From the NCBI GenBank assembly GCA_017795085.1, contig CP051246.1:1614514-1678513 (forward strand): a DNA stretch of 64,000 nucleotides. Direction: 5' to 3'. The position numbers were made by a program, and so were the translations under genes. Positions 16,481 through 24,600 of this stretch are shown one piece after another. The stretch comes from Salegentibacter sp. Lineage in GTDB: Bacteria; Bacteroidota; Bacteroidia; Flavobacteriales; Flavobacteriaceae. Numbering within the stretch: position 1 is the first letter of the stretch; the number at the start of each line of letters is the position of its first letter. The notes beneath the pieces were generated by a model. That model saw only the letters and a list, made by a program, of their open reading frames with translations. It ran no database searches and was not told the origin of the DNA.

Positions 16481-17076
16481 TATTCAAAATAGTATAAATG
16501 TTCAAGATTTTCTTCAGAAAACAGGGTTTTACCCCTAGAAGAAATCAGGCACAAAAATACATCATATTCGTCATTCTGCAAGTTTAACCAACCACAAACC
16601 GCCTGCGGTGCTTTCTCCTCTTTCAATAAAGCTGATGTATAATCCGTTATTAATTCGGTATCAAATTTTTCAGAAACAAAAAATGCATTTTCACCTTTTA
16701 AATTGAATTTTATACTAATCTCCCCCAGCACGATATTTGGAAGTGTATATACAAATAATGCAGGAGAAGCAAAAGATTCTGTTGAAGCCTGAAACTGGCG
16801 ATCTGCTTCAAGACTGGAAGATTTGTTGGAAAAAATTAAGGCGGTTTCTTCAGAAAAAGAATTGCTTGTAAAAAGAATTTCCGAAGCCAGGATGCCTAAT
16901 TTCGAGAGTCCGTCCATTTTATGAAATTTAGGATAATCCAGGTTTAATTCTGAATAAACGCATTTCAGGAATTTGTTTAAATCGGCTTCCTTGTTTTCAA
17001 AAAGCAAACTCCCGCAGTGAAACACGCGATTATTCCTGATTTTCACCCAATCTTTTATGTAATCTTGGTTTTGCAT
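16480..17076 (-). CDS. short ketosynthase-like protein (Ketoacyl-synt_2-like)
   Basis: A 198-residue protein, about half a ketosynthase. It has no signal peptide. The stretch ASPALFVYTLPNIVLGEISI followed by LKGENAFF matches the core of beta-ketoacyl-synthase-like proteins seen in aryl-polyene clusters, where the nucleophile strand would sit; no catalytic Cys-His-His set is present. It may be an accessory or scaffolding partner of the ketosynthases. Identification rests on pattern and position between the ACP and a KAS gene, so it is moderate. The genes abut with 0-1 bp spacing. Confidence 0.62.
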   Translation of the reverse strand: MQNQDYIKDWVKIRNNRVFHCGSLLFENKEADLNKFLKCVYSELNLDYPKFHKMDGLSKLGILASEILFTSNSFSEETALIFSNKSSSLEADRQFQASTESFASPALFVYTLPNIVLGEISIKFNLKGENAFFVSEKFDTELITDYTSALLKEEKAPQAVCGWLNLQNDEYDVFLCLISSRGKTLFSEENLEHLYYFE

Positions 17077-18210
17077 TTATACTAAATTCTTTTTAAACAT
17101 TAAGGCCAGGTTGCAACCGCCAAAACCTGAGGCAGTTTTTAGCACATAGCTTAGCTCCTTTTTTGCATATTCTGAAGTAATATTTAAGGGTTTTGAAACT
17201 CCCGTTTTATCAAAATTGACTGTAGCATATAATTCGGAATTCAAAAGTGAATACTTGCTAAGGATACTTTCAATTAAAGCTGAAGCCCCTAAAGTATGGC
17301 CATAGATTCCTTTAAAACTATTTATAGGGACAGTGTTTAATTTTGCCCGATCAAAAGCCACGGTCTCCATTTCATCATTATAAAGAGTAGCTGTGCCATG
17401 GGCCGAAAGAAACCCAATATTTTCAGGAGAAATTCCTGTTTTTTGTACAATAGAAGTTATGCTTTTAAAAAGTCCTTCCCCGGTTTTTGAAGGTCCGGAA
17501 ATATGATTAGCATCATTTGCCGAAGCTTCCCCGATTAAACTCACAGATTTTGTTTTTGGCTTTTCAGAAGAAACCAAAATAGCCGTTGCTGCTTCCCCTA
17601 AATTTATACCATCCCGGTTCTCTGAAAAAGGCTTGCAGGGATTTTTGCTCAAGGCCTGGAAAGAATTAAAACCGGTAAGTACAAAATTACTCAATAAATC
17701 TCCTGCACAAACTATAGCATTTTTAAATTTTCCTGTTATCATTAAGCGTTTGGTAATACTTAAGGCCAGCCCTCCTGAAATACAGGCGTTAGAAACCACC
17801 ATTGGTTTTTGTTTAAATCCAAAAAAATCAGACAGGGTTTGTGCCAGTTTACCTAGATAAATACGATTTTTTGGGAAATTACCGAGATTATCCAGTAAAT
17901 CGATATTCCCTTTTGTGGTAGATAAAATTAACGGAATTGAAGCACGGTCAAGCCCGGGGTTTTTATCTAAAACCTGTTGAATAGCCAGGATTAGCATTTT
18001 TTCTAATTTGGTGTATTTTTCGGGAGCTGCTATTTCATAAAACCCGGCATCAATTTTTTTATTGGAAATAAAACCCGCGTAGGTTTTTATCCCTGAAAAA
18101 GTATAGGGTTGTATGCCTGAAATTCCCTGTCTTACCGCCTTCAAATTTTCAGAAGTTGTAAAACCCAGCGGAGAAATAATAGCATCATCAAGTAAGTAGA
18201 GGTGTCTCAT
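17077..18210 (-). CDS. second beta-ketoacyl-ACP synthase, active
   Basis: A 377-residue KAS with intact catalytic residues: Cys143 in VVSNACISGG, His in SAHGTATL near residue 270 and His in IYGHTLGAS near 305. The Ala-Cys-Ile-Ser nucleophile elbow differs from the TACSSG of the other enzyme, suggesting a different chain length or starter preference (for example loading the aryl starter). It is the first of a block of four KAS/ACP genes read toward 13.9 kb. A ~100-bp gap with a TATGATG inverted repeat separates it from the thioesterase gene. Confidence 0.92.
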   Translation of the reverse strand: MRHLYLLDDAIISPLGFTTSENLKAVRQGISGIQPYTFSGIKTYAGFISNKKIDAGFYEIAAPEKYTKLEKMLILAIQQVLDKNPGLDRASIPLILSTTKGNIDLLDNLGNFPKNRIYLGKLAQTLSDFFGFKQKPMVVSNACISGGLALSITKRLMITGKFKNAIVCAGDLLSNFVLTGFNSFQALSKNPCKPFSENRDGINLGEAATAILVSSEKPKTKSVSLIGEASANDANHISGPSKTGEGLFKSITSIVQKTGISPENIGFLSAHGTATLYNDEMETVAFDRAKLNTVPINSFKGIYGHTLGASALIESILSKYSLLNSELYATVNFDKTGVSKPLNITSEYAKKELSYVLKTASGFGGCNLALMFKKNLV

Positions 18211-18310
18211 CTGTCATTTTTTGCAAAAAATCCGGGAATTATTTAGTACAGACTTTTAATTACTCGCCTATATGATGATGCCATTTTGCGCAGCATCATA
18301 CCGGGGTTTA

Positions 18311-18730
18311 TTAAATCAACTTCATTTTCTTTTTCCAATCTAAGAAAAACTGCGGATTATTTAAGGCTAGCTCCCGATTTTCATCTAAAAAAACCTGTAT
18401 AGTTTGCCCTGTAGCCACCAATTCCCCTGATTTAAAAATCTTATAATTAAAGATCATTTTTGCGGCTTCAGTATTTTCAAAATGGGTATAAACTTCAAAA
18501 GTATCACTATAGGTAAGCGGTAATTTATGCTCACAAACCGATTTCACAATGGGAGTAGCGTAACCTTTTGCCCTGGCATCGAGATAGGAAATACCATGTT
18601 CGCGCCCAAAGGCTTCACGACCTTCTTCAAAATATTTTAAATAATTGCCATGCCATACAATATTTAGCGGGTCGCATTCGTGAAAGCGTACTTTCAATTT
18701 TATAATGGAGGTTAATGATTTTTCAAGCAT
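18311..18730 (-). CDS. YbgC/4HBT-family acyl-CoA or acyl-ACP thioesterase
   Basis: A 139-residue hot-dog thioesterase. The FHECDPLNIVWHGNYLKYFEEGREAF block has the Asp and the HGNY tract that define the 4-hydroxybenzoyl-CoA thioesterase/YbgC family. In the aryl-polyene pathway it would release or edit ACP-bound chains; substrate choice is inferred from the cluster. It lies between the KAS block and the second dehydratase. Confidence 0.88.
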   Translation of the reverse strand: MLEKSLTSIIKLKVRFHECDPLNIVWHGNYLKYFEEGREAFGREHGISYLDARAKGYATPIVKSVCEHKLPLTYSDTFEVYTHFENTEAAKMIFNYKIFKSGELVATGQTIQVFLDENRELALNNPQFFLDWKKKMKLI

Positions 18731-18778
18731 AAGTAAGTTTAAACATACAAATATCTAATTCAAGGAATACAAGATTCC

Positions 18779-19228
18779 TTAATCTACAGTAACGGTTTTC
18801 ATTTCTGAAGTAGCCAGTATTTTTCCACTTTCATCTTCGGTTATAGCACTTACTATAGTTACGTTCAGGATTTCGTGCAAAATCTCTACCCTGGTAAACA
18901 AACGTGTTTCTGCTTTAGGTAAACCAAAAATTTCCACCGATTTTATTGCTCCGATAAATCCTGTTTTCGGTTTTTTAAGTCCGGCAACAAACCCCTGGTA
19001 GCCCCGCCAAAGCGACATACTTTGTGCCATATGCTCGATAAGCCCGGGTTCAGAAAAAATACCATCTTCAACTAAAACATTATCAATTGGAATTGTAAAA
19101 CAGCATTTTCCCGTTTTTTCGGTATATTCCAACAAGCCGTCTACCATTACAAATGGTGGTTTCTGCGGAATTAATTCCAGGATTTTTCTAATATCGAGAA
19201 TAGGTTTTTTTAATAAATTTTCTGTCAT
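18779..19228 (-). CDS. hot-dog 3-hydroxyacyl-ACP dehydratase, aryl-polyene type
   Basis: A 149-residue hot-dog protein. LIPQKPPFVMVDGLLEY matches the FabZ N-terminal motif LLPHRYPFLLVDRV, with Gln in place of the usual His-Arg pair, and GLIEHMAQSMSLWRGY matches the central helix with a Glu-His pair. These features suit the divergent dehydratases of aryl-polyene clusters. It acts with the FabZ-like protein at 11802-12185 and FabG to build conjugated double bonds. The acyltransferase gene lies 9 bp away. Confidence 0.78.
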   Translation of the reverse strand: MTENLLKKPILDIRKILELIPQKPPFVMVDGLLEYTEKTGKCCFTIPIDNVLVEDGIFSEPGLIEHMAQSMSLWRGYQGFVAGLKKPKTGFIGAIKSVEIFGLPKAETRLFTRVEILHEILNVTIVSAITEDESGKILATSEMKTVTVD

Positions 19229-19237
19229 AATTTTTAT

Positions 19238-20116
19238 TTAGCTGAAATCGTTCCAATAATCATAATAGTTATACCACTGATGCGGATATTTTTTTAGCAT
19301 TTTTTCAAGGTTTTCAAGATACGCTTTTAAAATTATTTTTGGTGATACCTCCAATGCCATAAAAGGCCTTGCATAAAAATGATAATGAAAATTTTTCTCT
19401 CGCATAATATGAACAAACAAAACAGGAATTTCATTTCTTGCCGCAAGTTTAAAAGGCCCCTGTGGAAATTTCTGCGGAAGCCCCATAAAAGCTTCGGTAT
19501 AGGTTTTTGAGTTTTCTAAATAACGATCTGCAGCAAATACCAACAGCTCGTTATTTTGAAGTGCCCGGTTCATTTCAAAGATATGGGAAAGGTCATCTTT
19601 TAGAGTGATCAGCTTTATAGCAGATTTCCCGATTACCGAATTGAGATATTCTTTTATTTCTTCGTGCTCACGATCGGTAAGCATCAGATTTACAATGGTG
19701 TGATTGTGTTTTTCGTCAAAAAAATGTTTAGCCAGGTTAAAATTACCAATATGCGCGGTAAGCAGAATTCCACCCCGCCCCTGTTTTAGCAACTTTTCTA
19801 TGTGGTGGATACCATCAAACTCAAAAGAATATTTATGCTTTAATCCCGATGCAATTGCAATTCGATCAAGTTGAATTTTTCCAAAGGTGAAATAACTTTT
19901 ATAAATATTCAATGCGGCACTTACAGGAGAAAATTCCAGTCGTTTTCTAAAAAGAAAATAAATACTTTTAGTAGCATTCCAGGCAAAAAAAACAAAATAG
20001 AAACAAACGAACAAGAGTACAAAATACGATGTATAAAGTCCGAATTTTTTTATTAGGAATACATAGATACGAAATCCCAGTACCGTACCCCGCGATTGTC
20101 CTTTCCAACTTGCCAT
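19238..20116 (-). CDS. LpxL/HtrB-like lysophospholipid acyltransferase
   Basis: A 292-residue inner-membrane protein with one N-terminal TM stretch (residues ~18-50) and the catalytic LLTAHIGNFNLAKHFF motif, a variant of HX4D/E in which Asn-Phe-Asn-Leu follows the His. The C-terminus has YPHQWYNYYDYW, matching the PxQWxxxxxFW feature of the family. In aryl-polyene operons such enzymes are thought to transfer the polyene acyl group onto a glycerolipid or other core. It abuts fabG directly (0 bp). Confidence 0.86.
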   Translation of the reverse strand: MASWKGQSRGTVLGFRIYVFLIKKFGLYTSYFVLLFVCFYFVFFAWNATKSIYFLFRKRLEFSPVSAALNIYKSYFTFGKIQLDRIAIASGLKHKYSFEFDGIHHIEKLLKQGRGGILLTAHIGNFNLAKHFFDEKHNHTIVNLMLTDREHEEIKEYLNSVIGKSAIKLITLKDDLSHIFEMNRALQNNELLVFAADRYLENSKTYTEAFMGLPQKFPQGPFKLAARNEIPVLFVHIMREKNFHYHFYARPFMALEVSPKIILKAYLENLEKMLKKYPHQWYNYYDYWNDFS

Positions 20117-20845
20117 TTAAGAATATAATCCTCCGTTAATATTAATAACCTCCCCGGTGATGTATCCGGCATTTTCTGAAGCTAAAAAACCAACCAAAGA
20201 AGCCACTTCTTCTGCTTTTCCGAAGCGGTTTAACGGAATTGACTTTTTAAGTTCTTTTTCATCAAAATTGGTCGTCATATCTGAAATGATAAATCCGGGT
20301 GCTACAGCATTTACCGTAATTCCCCGCTTTCCTATTTCCTGGGCCAGGGCTTTGGTAGCAGCCACAACCGCACCTTTTGCCGCCGAATAATTTACCTGTC
20401 CGGCATTGCCTTTTAAACCCGATAAAGAAACCACGTTAATAATGCGGCCTGAACGCCGGGTAAGCATATTTTTCAGCAAAGGCCGGGTAACATTGTAAAA
20501 TCCGTTTAGATTGGTATTGATTACCGAATGCCAATCTTCGGGTTTCATCCACATAAATAACCCGTCTTTGGTAATTCCCGCATTATTGACAATAATTTCA
20601 ATCTCGGCTTCGGGATTATTATTTTGAAAATCTACCAGCGATTGCTCTACCGTTTCCCTATCGGAAACATCAAAAGGCAATAATTTACAGGAAATAGCCT
20701 CCTTTTTTATTAAATTGGCTGTTTCTTCCGCAGCTTTTTTATTGGAACGATAATTCAGTAAAATGTGAAAACCCTGGTTAGCTAATTGTAGGGCAATTGC
20801 TTTTCCAATTCCACGGGAAGCTCCGGTAATCAAGGCGTATTTCAT
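20117..20845 (-). CDS. 3-oxoacyl-ACP reductase, FabG-type SDR
   Basis: A 242-residue short-chain dehydrogenase with TGASRGIGKAIA for NADPH, the NNAG motif and the catalytic YSAAKG with Ser and Asn in the expected places. The N-terminal Asn-Tyr-Arg after strand 2 suits NADPH. It reduces beta-ketoacyl-ACP in each elongation cycle. It sits between the TAL gene and the acyltransferase gene. A pathway-specific rather than housekeeping FabG is inferred from location. Confidence 0.9.
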   Translation of the reverse strand: MKYALITGASRGIGKAIALQLANQGFHILLNYRSNKKAAEETANLIKKEAISCKLLPFDVSDRETVEQSLVDFQNNNPEAEIEIIVNNAGITKDGLFMWMKPEDWHSVINTNLNGFYNVTRPLLKNMLTRRSGRIINVVSLSGLKGNAGQVNYSAAKGAVVAATKALAQEIGKRGITVNAVAPGFIISDMTTNFDEKELKKSIPLNRFGKAEEVASLVGFLASENAGYITGEVININGGLYS

Positions 20846-20884
20846 AGTTGGTTTCAGGTTTGAAATTTGAAGTCACCTGTTTTA

Positions 20885-20922
20885 TTCAATATAAGGCCTC
20901 GCGGTCAAGGCCTTATATTGAA
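20885..20922. repeat. perfect 15-bp intercistronic hairpin
   Basis: Arms 20885-20899 and 20908-20922 are exact reverse complements (TTCAATATAAGGCCT) with an 8-nt loop. The hairpin begins 1 nt after the TAL stop codon and precedes fabG. No U-tract follows on the minus strand, so it is more likely an mRNA stabiliser or partial terminator that lowers downstream expression than a full terminator. Confidence 0.7.
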
Positions 20923-22455
20923 CTAGTAAACTTCTTTATTCTTTATAAACTCTTTTACACGTTCTATACTTTGATAAAGTGGTGCGTCATTTTTAATTTC
21001 AGGAATAACAGGTTCCATCTTTTTTAATATTTCAGCTGATTTTGAAGATAATTTATCTCCATAATCCAGGTGACGTAAAGCCTGGATAATCGCAATCATT
21101 TCTACCGAAACAACCTCAAAAGCATTTTCGATAACCGTTTTTGTAATATTGGCTGCATTAGTCCCCATACTCACAATATCCTGATTGTCATTATTATTGG
21201 GAATACTGTGAATATACATCGGGTTTGATAAAGTTTGGTTTTCTGCTGTGGTAGAAACCGCCGTAAATTGTACCCCCTGTAAACCGAAATTAAACCCTAA
21301 TTGCCCCATATTCACAAATGGCGGCAAAATATTATTGAGTTTACTGTTCATTAAATAATTCAGTTGGCGCTCGGCCAGCATTGATACTTTAGTGATAACC
21401 AGTTTGAGTTTATCCATTTCCAAAGCCACATAATCTCCGTGGAAATTTCCGCCGTGATATACATGTTCAGACTCCACATCAATTATAGGGTTATCATTGG
21501 CTGAATTCACTTCTTCTATCAAAATTTTTGAAGTGTTTTGAAGCGTATCGTACACTGGCCCCAGGATTTGCGGTACACAACGAAGACTATAATACTCCTG
21601 TACTTTTTCTTTAAAATACGTGTTTTTATCGGCATTCCCATTGTAGAGATGCTCATTCCTATCGCGGGTTAGCTGGCTATCAAATAAATGTTCCCGCATT
21701 ATTTCAGCAATTTTCTGCTGACCTTTATGTTTTTTTGCTGCATTAAGTTCAACCGATAAATGATCGTCATAAGCCTGTACAATTTCATTGATTACCGAAG
21801 AACAGAACACCGACCAGTAAAGCAAACGTTTGGCATACATAACATTTACAATTCCGATGCCCGTCATTGCCGAAGTCCCGTTTATAAGGGCCAGGCCTTC
21901 CCGAATTTTAATTTTTACTGGCGGAATGTTCTCTTTTTTAAAAACTTCGGAAGTTTCCCAGCGCTTTCCTTTATAAAAAACTTCCCCCTCACCTATTAAA
22001 ACCAGAGCCAGATGTGCTAGCTGTACCAAATCGCCCGAAGCCCCTACTCCGCCGTGTTCAAAAACCAAAGGCGTAATATTTTTATTGATAAGTTCTTGCA
22101 TGGTTTTTACCACCGAAGTATGAATCCCCGATTTTCCAAGGGAAAGCGTATTTAAGCGGGCTAACATTAGAGCTTTTACGTAACAGGGTTCCATTGGCTT
22201 TCCTGAGCCCGAAGCATGGCTCCTAATCAGATTATATTGCAAGGCTTCCCGGTTTTCGTCGTTCACTTTGTATTGCGCCATAGGGCCAAAACCGGTATTA
22301 ACCCCGTAAATAACTTTATTCTTTGAAAATTTTTGTAAAAAAAGGTACCCCTTTTCCAGTTTTTGAAGTGTTTCTTCAGCAACTTCAATTTTTGAATTTA
22401 GAAATAAAACCCTGTGAAAATCATCAAGATTTAAGGGATTCTTTATTTGGAGCAT
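20923..22455 (-). CDS. tyrosine ammonia-lyase (aromatic amino-acid lyase, MIO enzyme)
   Basis: A 510-residue member of the HAL/PAL/TAL family. The MIO cofactor tripeptide Ala139-Ser140-Gly141 is in GGVGASGDLVQLAH. The catalytic Tyr lies in VIYGVNTGFGP (Tyr50). As I recall it, the sequence resembles the Flavobacterium johnsoniae flexirubin-cluster TAL, including NHP-type landmarks such as SIPNNNDNQDIVSMGTN. The selectivity position reads Ser79-His80, a HAL-like pair, yet that homologue is a good tyrosine lyase. It would make 4-coumarate for the aryl starter. It is the first gene of the minus-strand operon. Histidine-lyase annotation by automatic pipelines would be likely but misleading here. 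Confidence 0.88.
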   Translation of the reverse strand: MLQIKNPLNLDDFHRVLFLNSKIEVAEETLQKLEKGYLFLQKFSKNKVIYGVNTGFGPMAQYKVNDENREALQYNLIRSHASGSGKPMEPCYVKALMLARLNTLSLGKSGIHTSVVKTMQELINKNITPLVFEHGGVGASGDLVQLAHLALVLIGEGEVFYKGKRWETSEVFKKENIPPVKIKIREGLALINGTSAMTGIGIVNVMYAKRLLYWSVFCSSVINEIVQAYDDHLSVELNAAKKHKGQQKIAEIMREHLFDSQLTRDRNEHLYNGNADKNTYFKEKVQEYYSLRCVPQILGPVYDTLQNTSKILIEEVNSANDNPIIDVESEHVYHGGNFHGDYVALEMDKLKLVITKVSMLAERQLNYLMNSKLNNILPPFVNMGQLGFNFGLQGVQFTAVSTTAENQTLSNPMYIHSIPNNNDNQDIVSMGTNAANITKTVIENAFEVVSVEMIAIIQALRHLDYGDKLSSKSAEILKKMEPVIPEIKNDAPLYQSIERVKEFIKNKEVY

Positions 22456-22661
22456 AGATGTTGATTTATAAAAACAAACGAAATATTGAGGTAAGATTCT
22501 GAATCAAGTCCAGTATAACTATTTACCTCAATTTCTAATTTAAATCCATTTTGAATAAAATTATACCTTTCAAAAATAAATTTTCGGATACCGCCTTGCG
22601 GCGGCATTAATTTAATTAAAACTTTTCCATGTGTCTTAGGCTTTGTAAAAGTAAGTTTCAT
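22443..22661 (-). CDS. possible 72-residue leader protein ahead of TAL
   Basis: An open frame from the ATG at 22661 (MKLTFTKPKTHGKVLIK) overlaps the TAL start by 13 bp, so coupling is conceivable. I recognise no family, and the start lies only 3 nt after a TACATTTG -7 element (22665-22672), which would place it at or before the transcription start; the internal Met19 could be used instead. It may equally be an untranslated leader. Low confidence. Confidence 0.3.
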   Translation of the reverse strand: MKLTFTKPKTHGKVLIKLMPPQGGIRKFIFERYNFIQNGFKLEIEVNSYTGLDSESYLNISFVFINQHLCSK

Positions 22662-22664
22662 TAA

Positions 22665-22672
22665 CAAATGTA
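22665..22672 (-). promoter_or_regulatory. candidate Bacteroidota -7 element for the TAL operon
   Basis: Reads TACATTTG on the minus strand, an exact TAnnTTTG match. No clear TTTG -33 box is found 19-21 nt upstream. If used, it gives a ~200-nt leader before TAL. It lies in the divergent gap shared with the FAD oxidoreductase gene. Confidence 0.45.
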
Positions 22673-22708
22673 GTATATTTAGCCCGTTTTTAAAATGCGG
22701 AACGCAAA

Positions 22709-23941
22709 ATGAGAAAGCAAACCCAAGTCTTAATAATCGGAGCCGGACCATCAGGAATGGTAGCCGCTGCTTACTTACAAAAACAAGGAGTAAAATGCCT
22801 GGTGGCTGAAAAAGCTCAGTTCCCGAGATTTAGCATTGGAGAAAGTCTTATTCCCCGCTGTATGGACAATTTTGAAGAAGTGGGCTTACTGGAGGTATTA
22901 AAGACACAACAATTTCAAAAAAAAGATGGTGCACGCTTTATAAAAGGAGAATTAATAGGTGAATTTGATTTCAGTAAAAAAATTAGCGAAGGTTGGGATT
23001 GGACTTGGCAGGTACCCCGTGCAGATTTCGATTTGGTTTTAGCTAAAGAAATTCAAAGTCGTGGAGTTGAAATATTTTTTGAAGCGGAAGTAAAAAATGT
23101 AAAATTCCAGGGAAAAACTTCTAAAACAATTGTTCAAAAATCAGGAAAAACAATAGAAATCGATGCTAATTTTATTATTGATGCCAGTGGAAATGGCCGG
23201 GTGCTTGCCAAGCAACTCGGTTTAAACAAAACGCCTAAACTCACCGGAAATTCTTCTGTTTTCACCCACATCAAAGAAAAAAACCGTCCATCAGGCAAAG
23301 AGGGATCACTCATTACTTTTGAAGTGTTGAACGATAAAGTTTGGTTTTGGTATATCCCCTTTTCCAACGGAAATTCAAGTCTGGGTTTTGTAGGCCCAAC
23401 CGGATGGATCAATTCTTTTAATGGAACTACTACGGAAGCTTTTCAGCAGCATTTAAAATCGCTTGATTTTTATAAAGATAGATTTGATACTTATCCGTTT
23501 TTATTTGAACCGGTAAAAATGGAAAATATAGCAAAAAATGTAAGTCGGTTATACGGTCCCGGATTTGCATTAACCGGAAATGGTGCTGAATTTTTAGATC
23601 CGGTATTTTCCTCAGGCGTGGCCTTTGCTACCGAAAGCGGGTTACTGGCTGCAAAACTTGCCGTAAAGGAATTAAGAAATAAAAGCGTAGATTGGGAAGA
23701 AGAATATGCTGAATATATTCGAAAAGGAGTTTCAGTGTTCTCAAGTTACGTAAAAGAATGGTATACTGGTAATTTACAGAAGTTATTTTTTTCTTCCCAT
23801 CAAAACGAAATCATCAAACAACAGATTTGTTCGGTTTTGGCAGGGTATGTTTGGGATGAAAGCAACCCGTTTGTAAAGCAACACGACCGGATTATTAAGA
23901 ATGTTGCCCGAATAATAGCTATAGAAGAAGAAAGAAAATAA
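22709..23941 (+). CDS. FAD-dependent oxidoreductase, halogenase/geranylgeranyl-reductase-like
   Basis: A 410-residue flavoprotein. The FAD Rossmann motif is IIGAGPSGM (residues ~9-17). PRFSIGESLIP (39-49) is the common halogenase/GGR motif, and GWDWTWQVPRADFD (95-108) resembles the WxWxIP motif of flavin-dependent halogenases. A GPGFALTGNGAEFLDP block near residue 280 closes the FAD site. Divergent to the pigment operon, it probably tailors the pigment (oxidation or halogenation), though the reaction cannot be assigned from sequence. Its start at 22709 is the first ATG giving the FAD motif. Confidence 0.82.
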   Translation: MRKQTQVLIIGAGPSGMVAAAYLQKQGVKCLVAEKAQFPRFSIGESLIPRCMDNFEEVGLLEVLKTQQFQKKDGARFIKGELIGEFDFSKKISEGWDWTWQVPRADFDLVLAKEIQSRGVEIFFEAEVKNVKFQGKTSKTIVQKSGKTIEIDANFIIDASGNGRVLAKQLGLNKTPKLTGNSSVFTHIKEKNRPSGKEGSLITFEVLNDKVWFWYIPFSNGNSSLGFVGPTGWINSFNGTTTEAFQQHLKSLDFYKDRFDTYPFLFEPVKMENIAKNVSRLYGPGFALTGNGAEFLDPVFSSGVAFATESGLLAAKLAVKELRNKSVDWEEEYAEYIRKGVSVFSSYVKEWYTGNLQKLFFSSHQNEIIKQQICSVLAGYVWDESNPFVKQHDRIIKNVARIIAIEEERK

Positions 23942-24029
23942 ATCGACAAACTTAAAAATAAGCCCACGGGGAGTTCAAATGATCAAGTCTTAATCTATTT
24001 CGACACAGGAATTGGTATTCCCACCAGTA

Positions 24030-24090
24030 GGTTTAATACCTCGAGATATGTCTCGATCGAGAAAAGTTTCTCCGATACATAACTCGTGTG
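24030..24090. repeat. dispersed imperfect inverted repeat, copy B
   Basis: Matches copy A (12401-12460) over the core TGTCTCGATCGAGAA and CGATACAT..CTCGTG. The left half CGAGATATGTCTC pairs imperfectly with the complement of the right half (CGAGTTATGTATC). Outer flanks AGTAGG and CCTACT lengthen the stem. A REP-like role at the end of the pigment cluster is possible. Confidence 0.75.
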
Positions 24091-24189
24091 CCTACTCCGA
24101 GCTTATTGATTTATTAAGATTTAAAAAACTGACTTAAAACCATTTAATAAAAAAGCTGAAATTTTCTGTAGGTTTTAGTTAAAAAAAGT

Positions 24190-24220
24190 TTGGAAGCTAC
24201 CCAAGTAAAAGTTACATTTG
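24190..24220 (+). promoter_or_regulatory. Bacteroidota sigma-ABfr type promoter of tRNA-Ser
   Basis: TTTGG (TTG at 24190-24192) and TACATTTG (24213-24220) are spaced by 20 nt, which matches the -33 TTTG and -7 TAnnTTTG consensus. The expected start lies ~35 nt ahead of the tRNA. Confidence 0.72.
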
Positions 24221-24256
24221 CAACCGCAAAAATACTTGCGAAGTTCTTTAAAAATG

Positions 24257-24338
24257 GAGAGGTGGCAGAGTGGTAATGCAGCAGCCTGCTAAGCTGTCAT
24301 CCTTTTTGGATGCCCGGGTTCGAATCCCGGTCTCTCCG
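24257..24338 (+). tRNA. tRNA-Ser (anticodon GCU)
   Basis: A class II tRNA of 82 nt without encoded CCA. The acceptor GGAGAGG pairs with TCTCTCC, followed by discriminator G. The anticodon arm GCAGC / CTGCTAA / GCTGT gives anticodon GCT. A long variable arm (CATCC TTTTT GGATG) and the T-arm GGGTTCGAATCCC are intact. It decodes AGC/AGU serine codons. Confidence 0.95.
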
Positions 24339-24600
24339 CTGGATTTTTAGTCTGTGGGTTTATTTATTCTCTTTTTCGGTGGTGAAAAAACGGGATAAAT
24401 TTCCTCCGCTTCCCGATTGCTTTTGTTGTTTGGAACGGAAGGGCTAAAAATCTCATTCAGAATTAAATCGGTTATCATCTTACTTCCTCACCTGAAGTAT
24501 TCTGAACCCGGAAATTAAATCTGATGTTACGGTGTAACCCTGACTTTCGTCAGGATAAACTCCTCCTAGTTATCGCGCCGAGCGCGATTAAAAAATTACT

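Larger units (their letters stand above)
23942..24256. other. intergenic gap with repeat copy B and the tRNA-Ser promoter
   Basis: No gene was found. It holds the dispersed repeat at 24030-24090 and, near the right end, the promoter elements of the tRNA-Ser gene. Around the repeat, AGTAGG/CCTACT and CTTAATC/GATTtATTAAG extend the fold outward. Confidence 0.7.
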
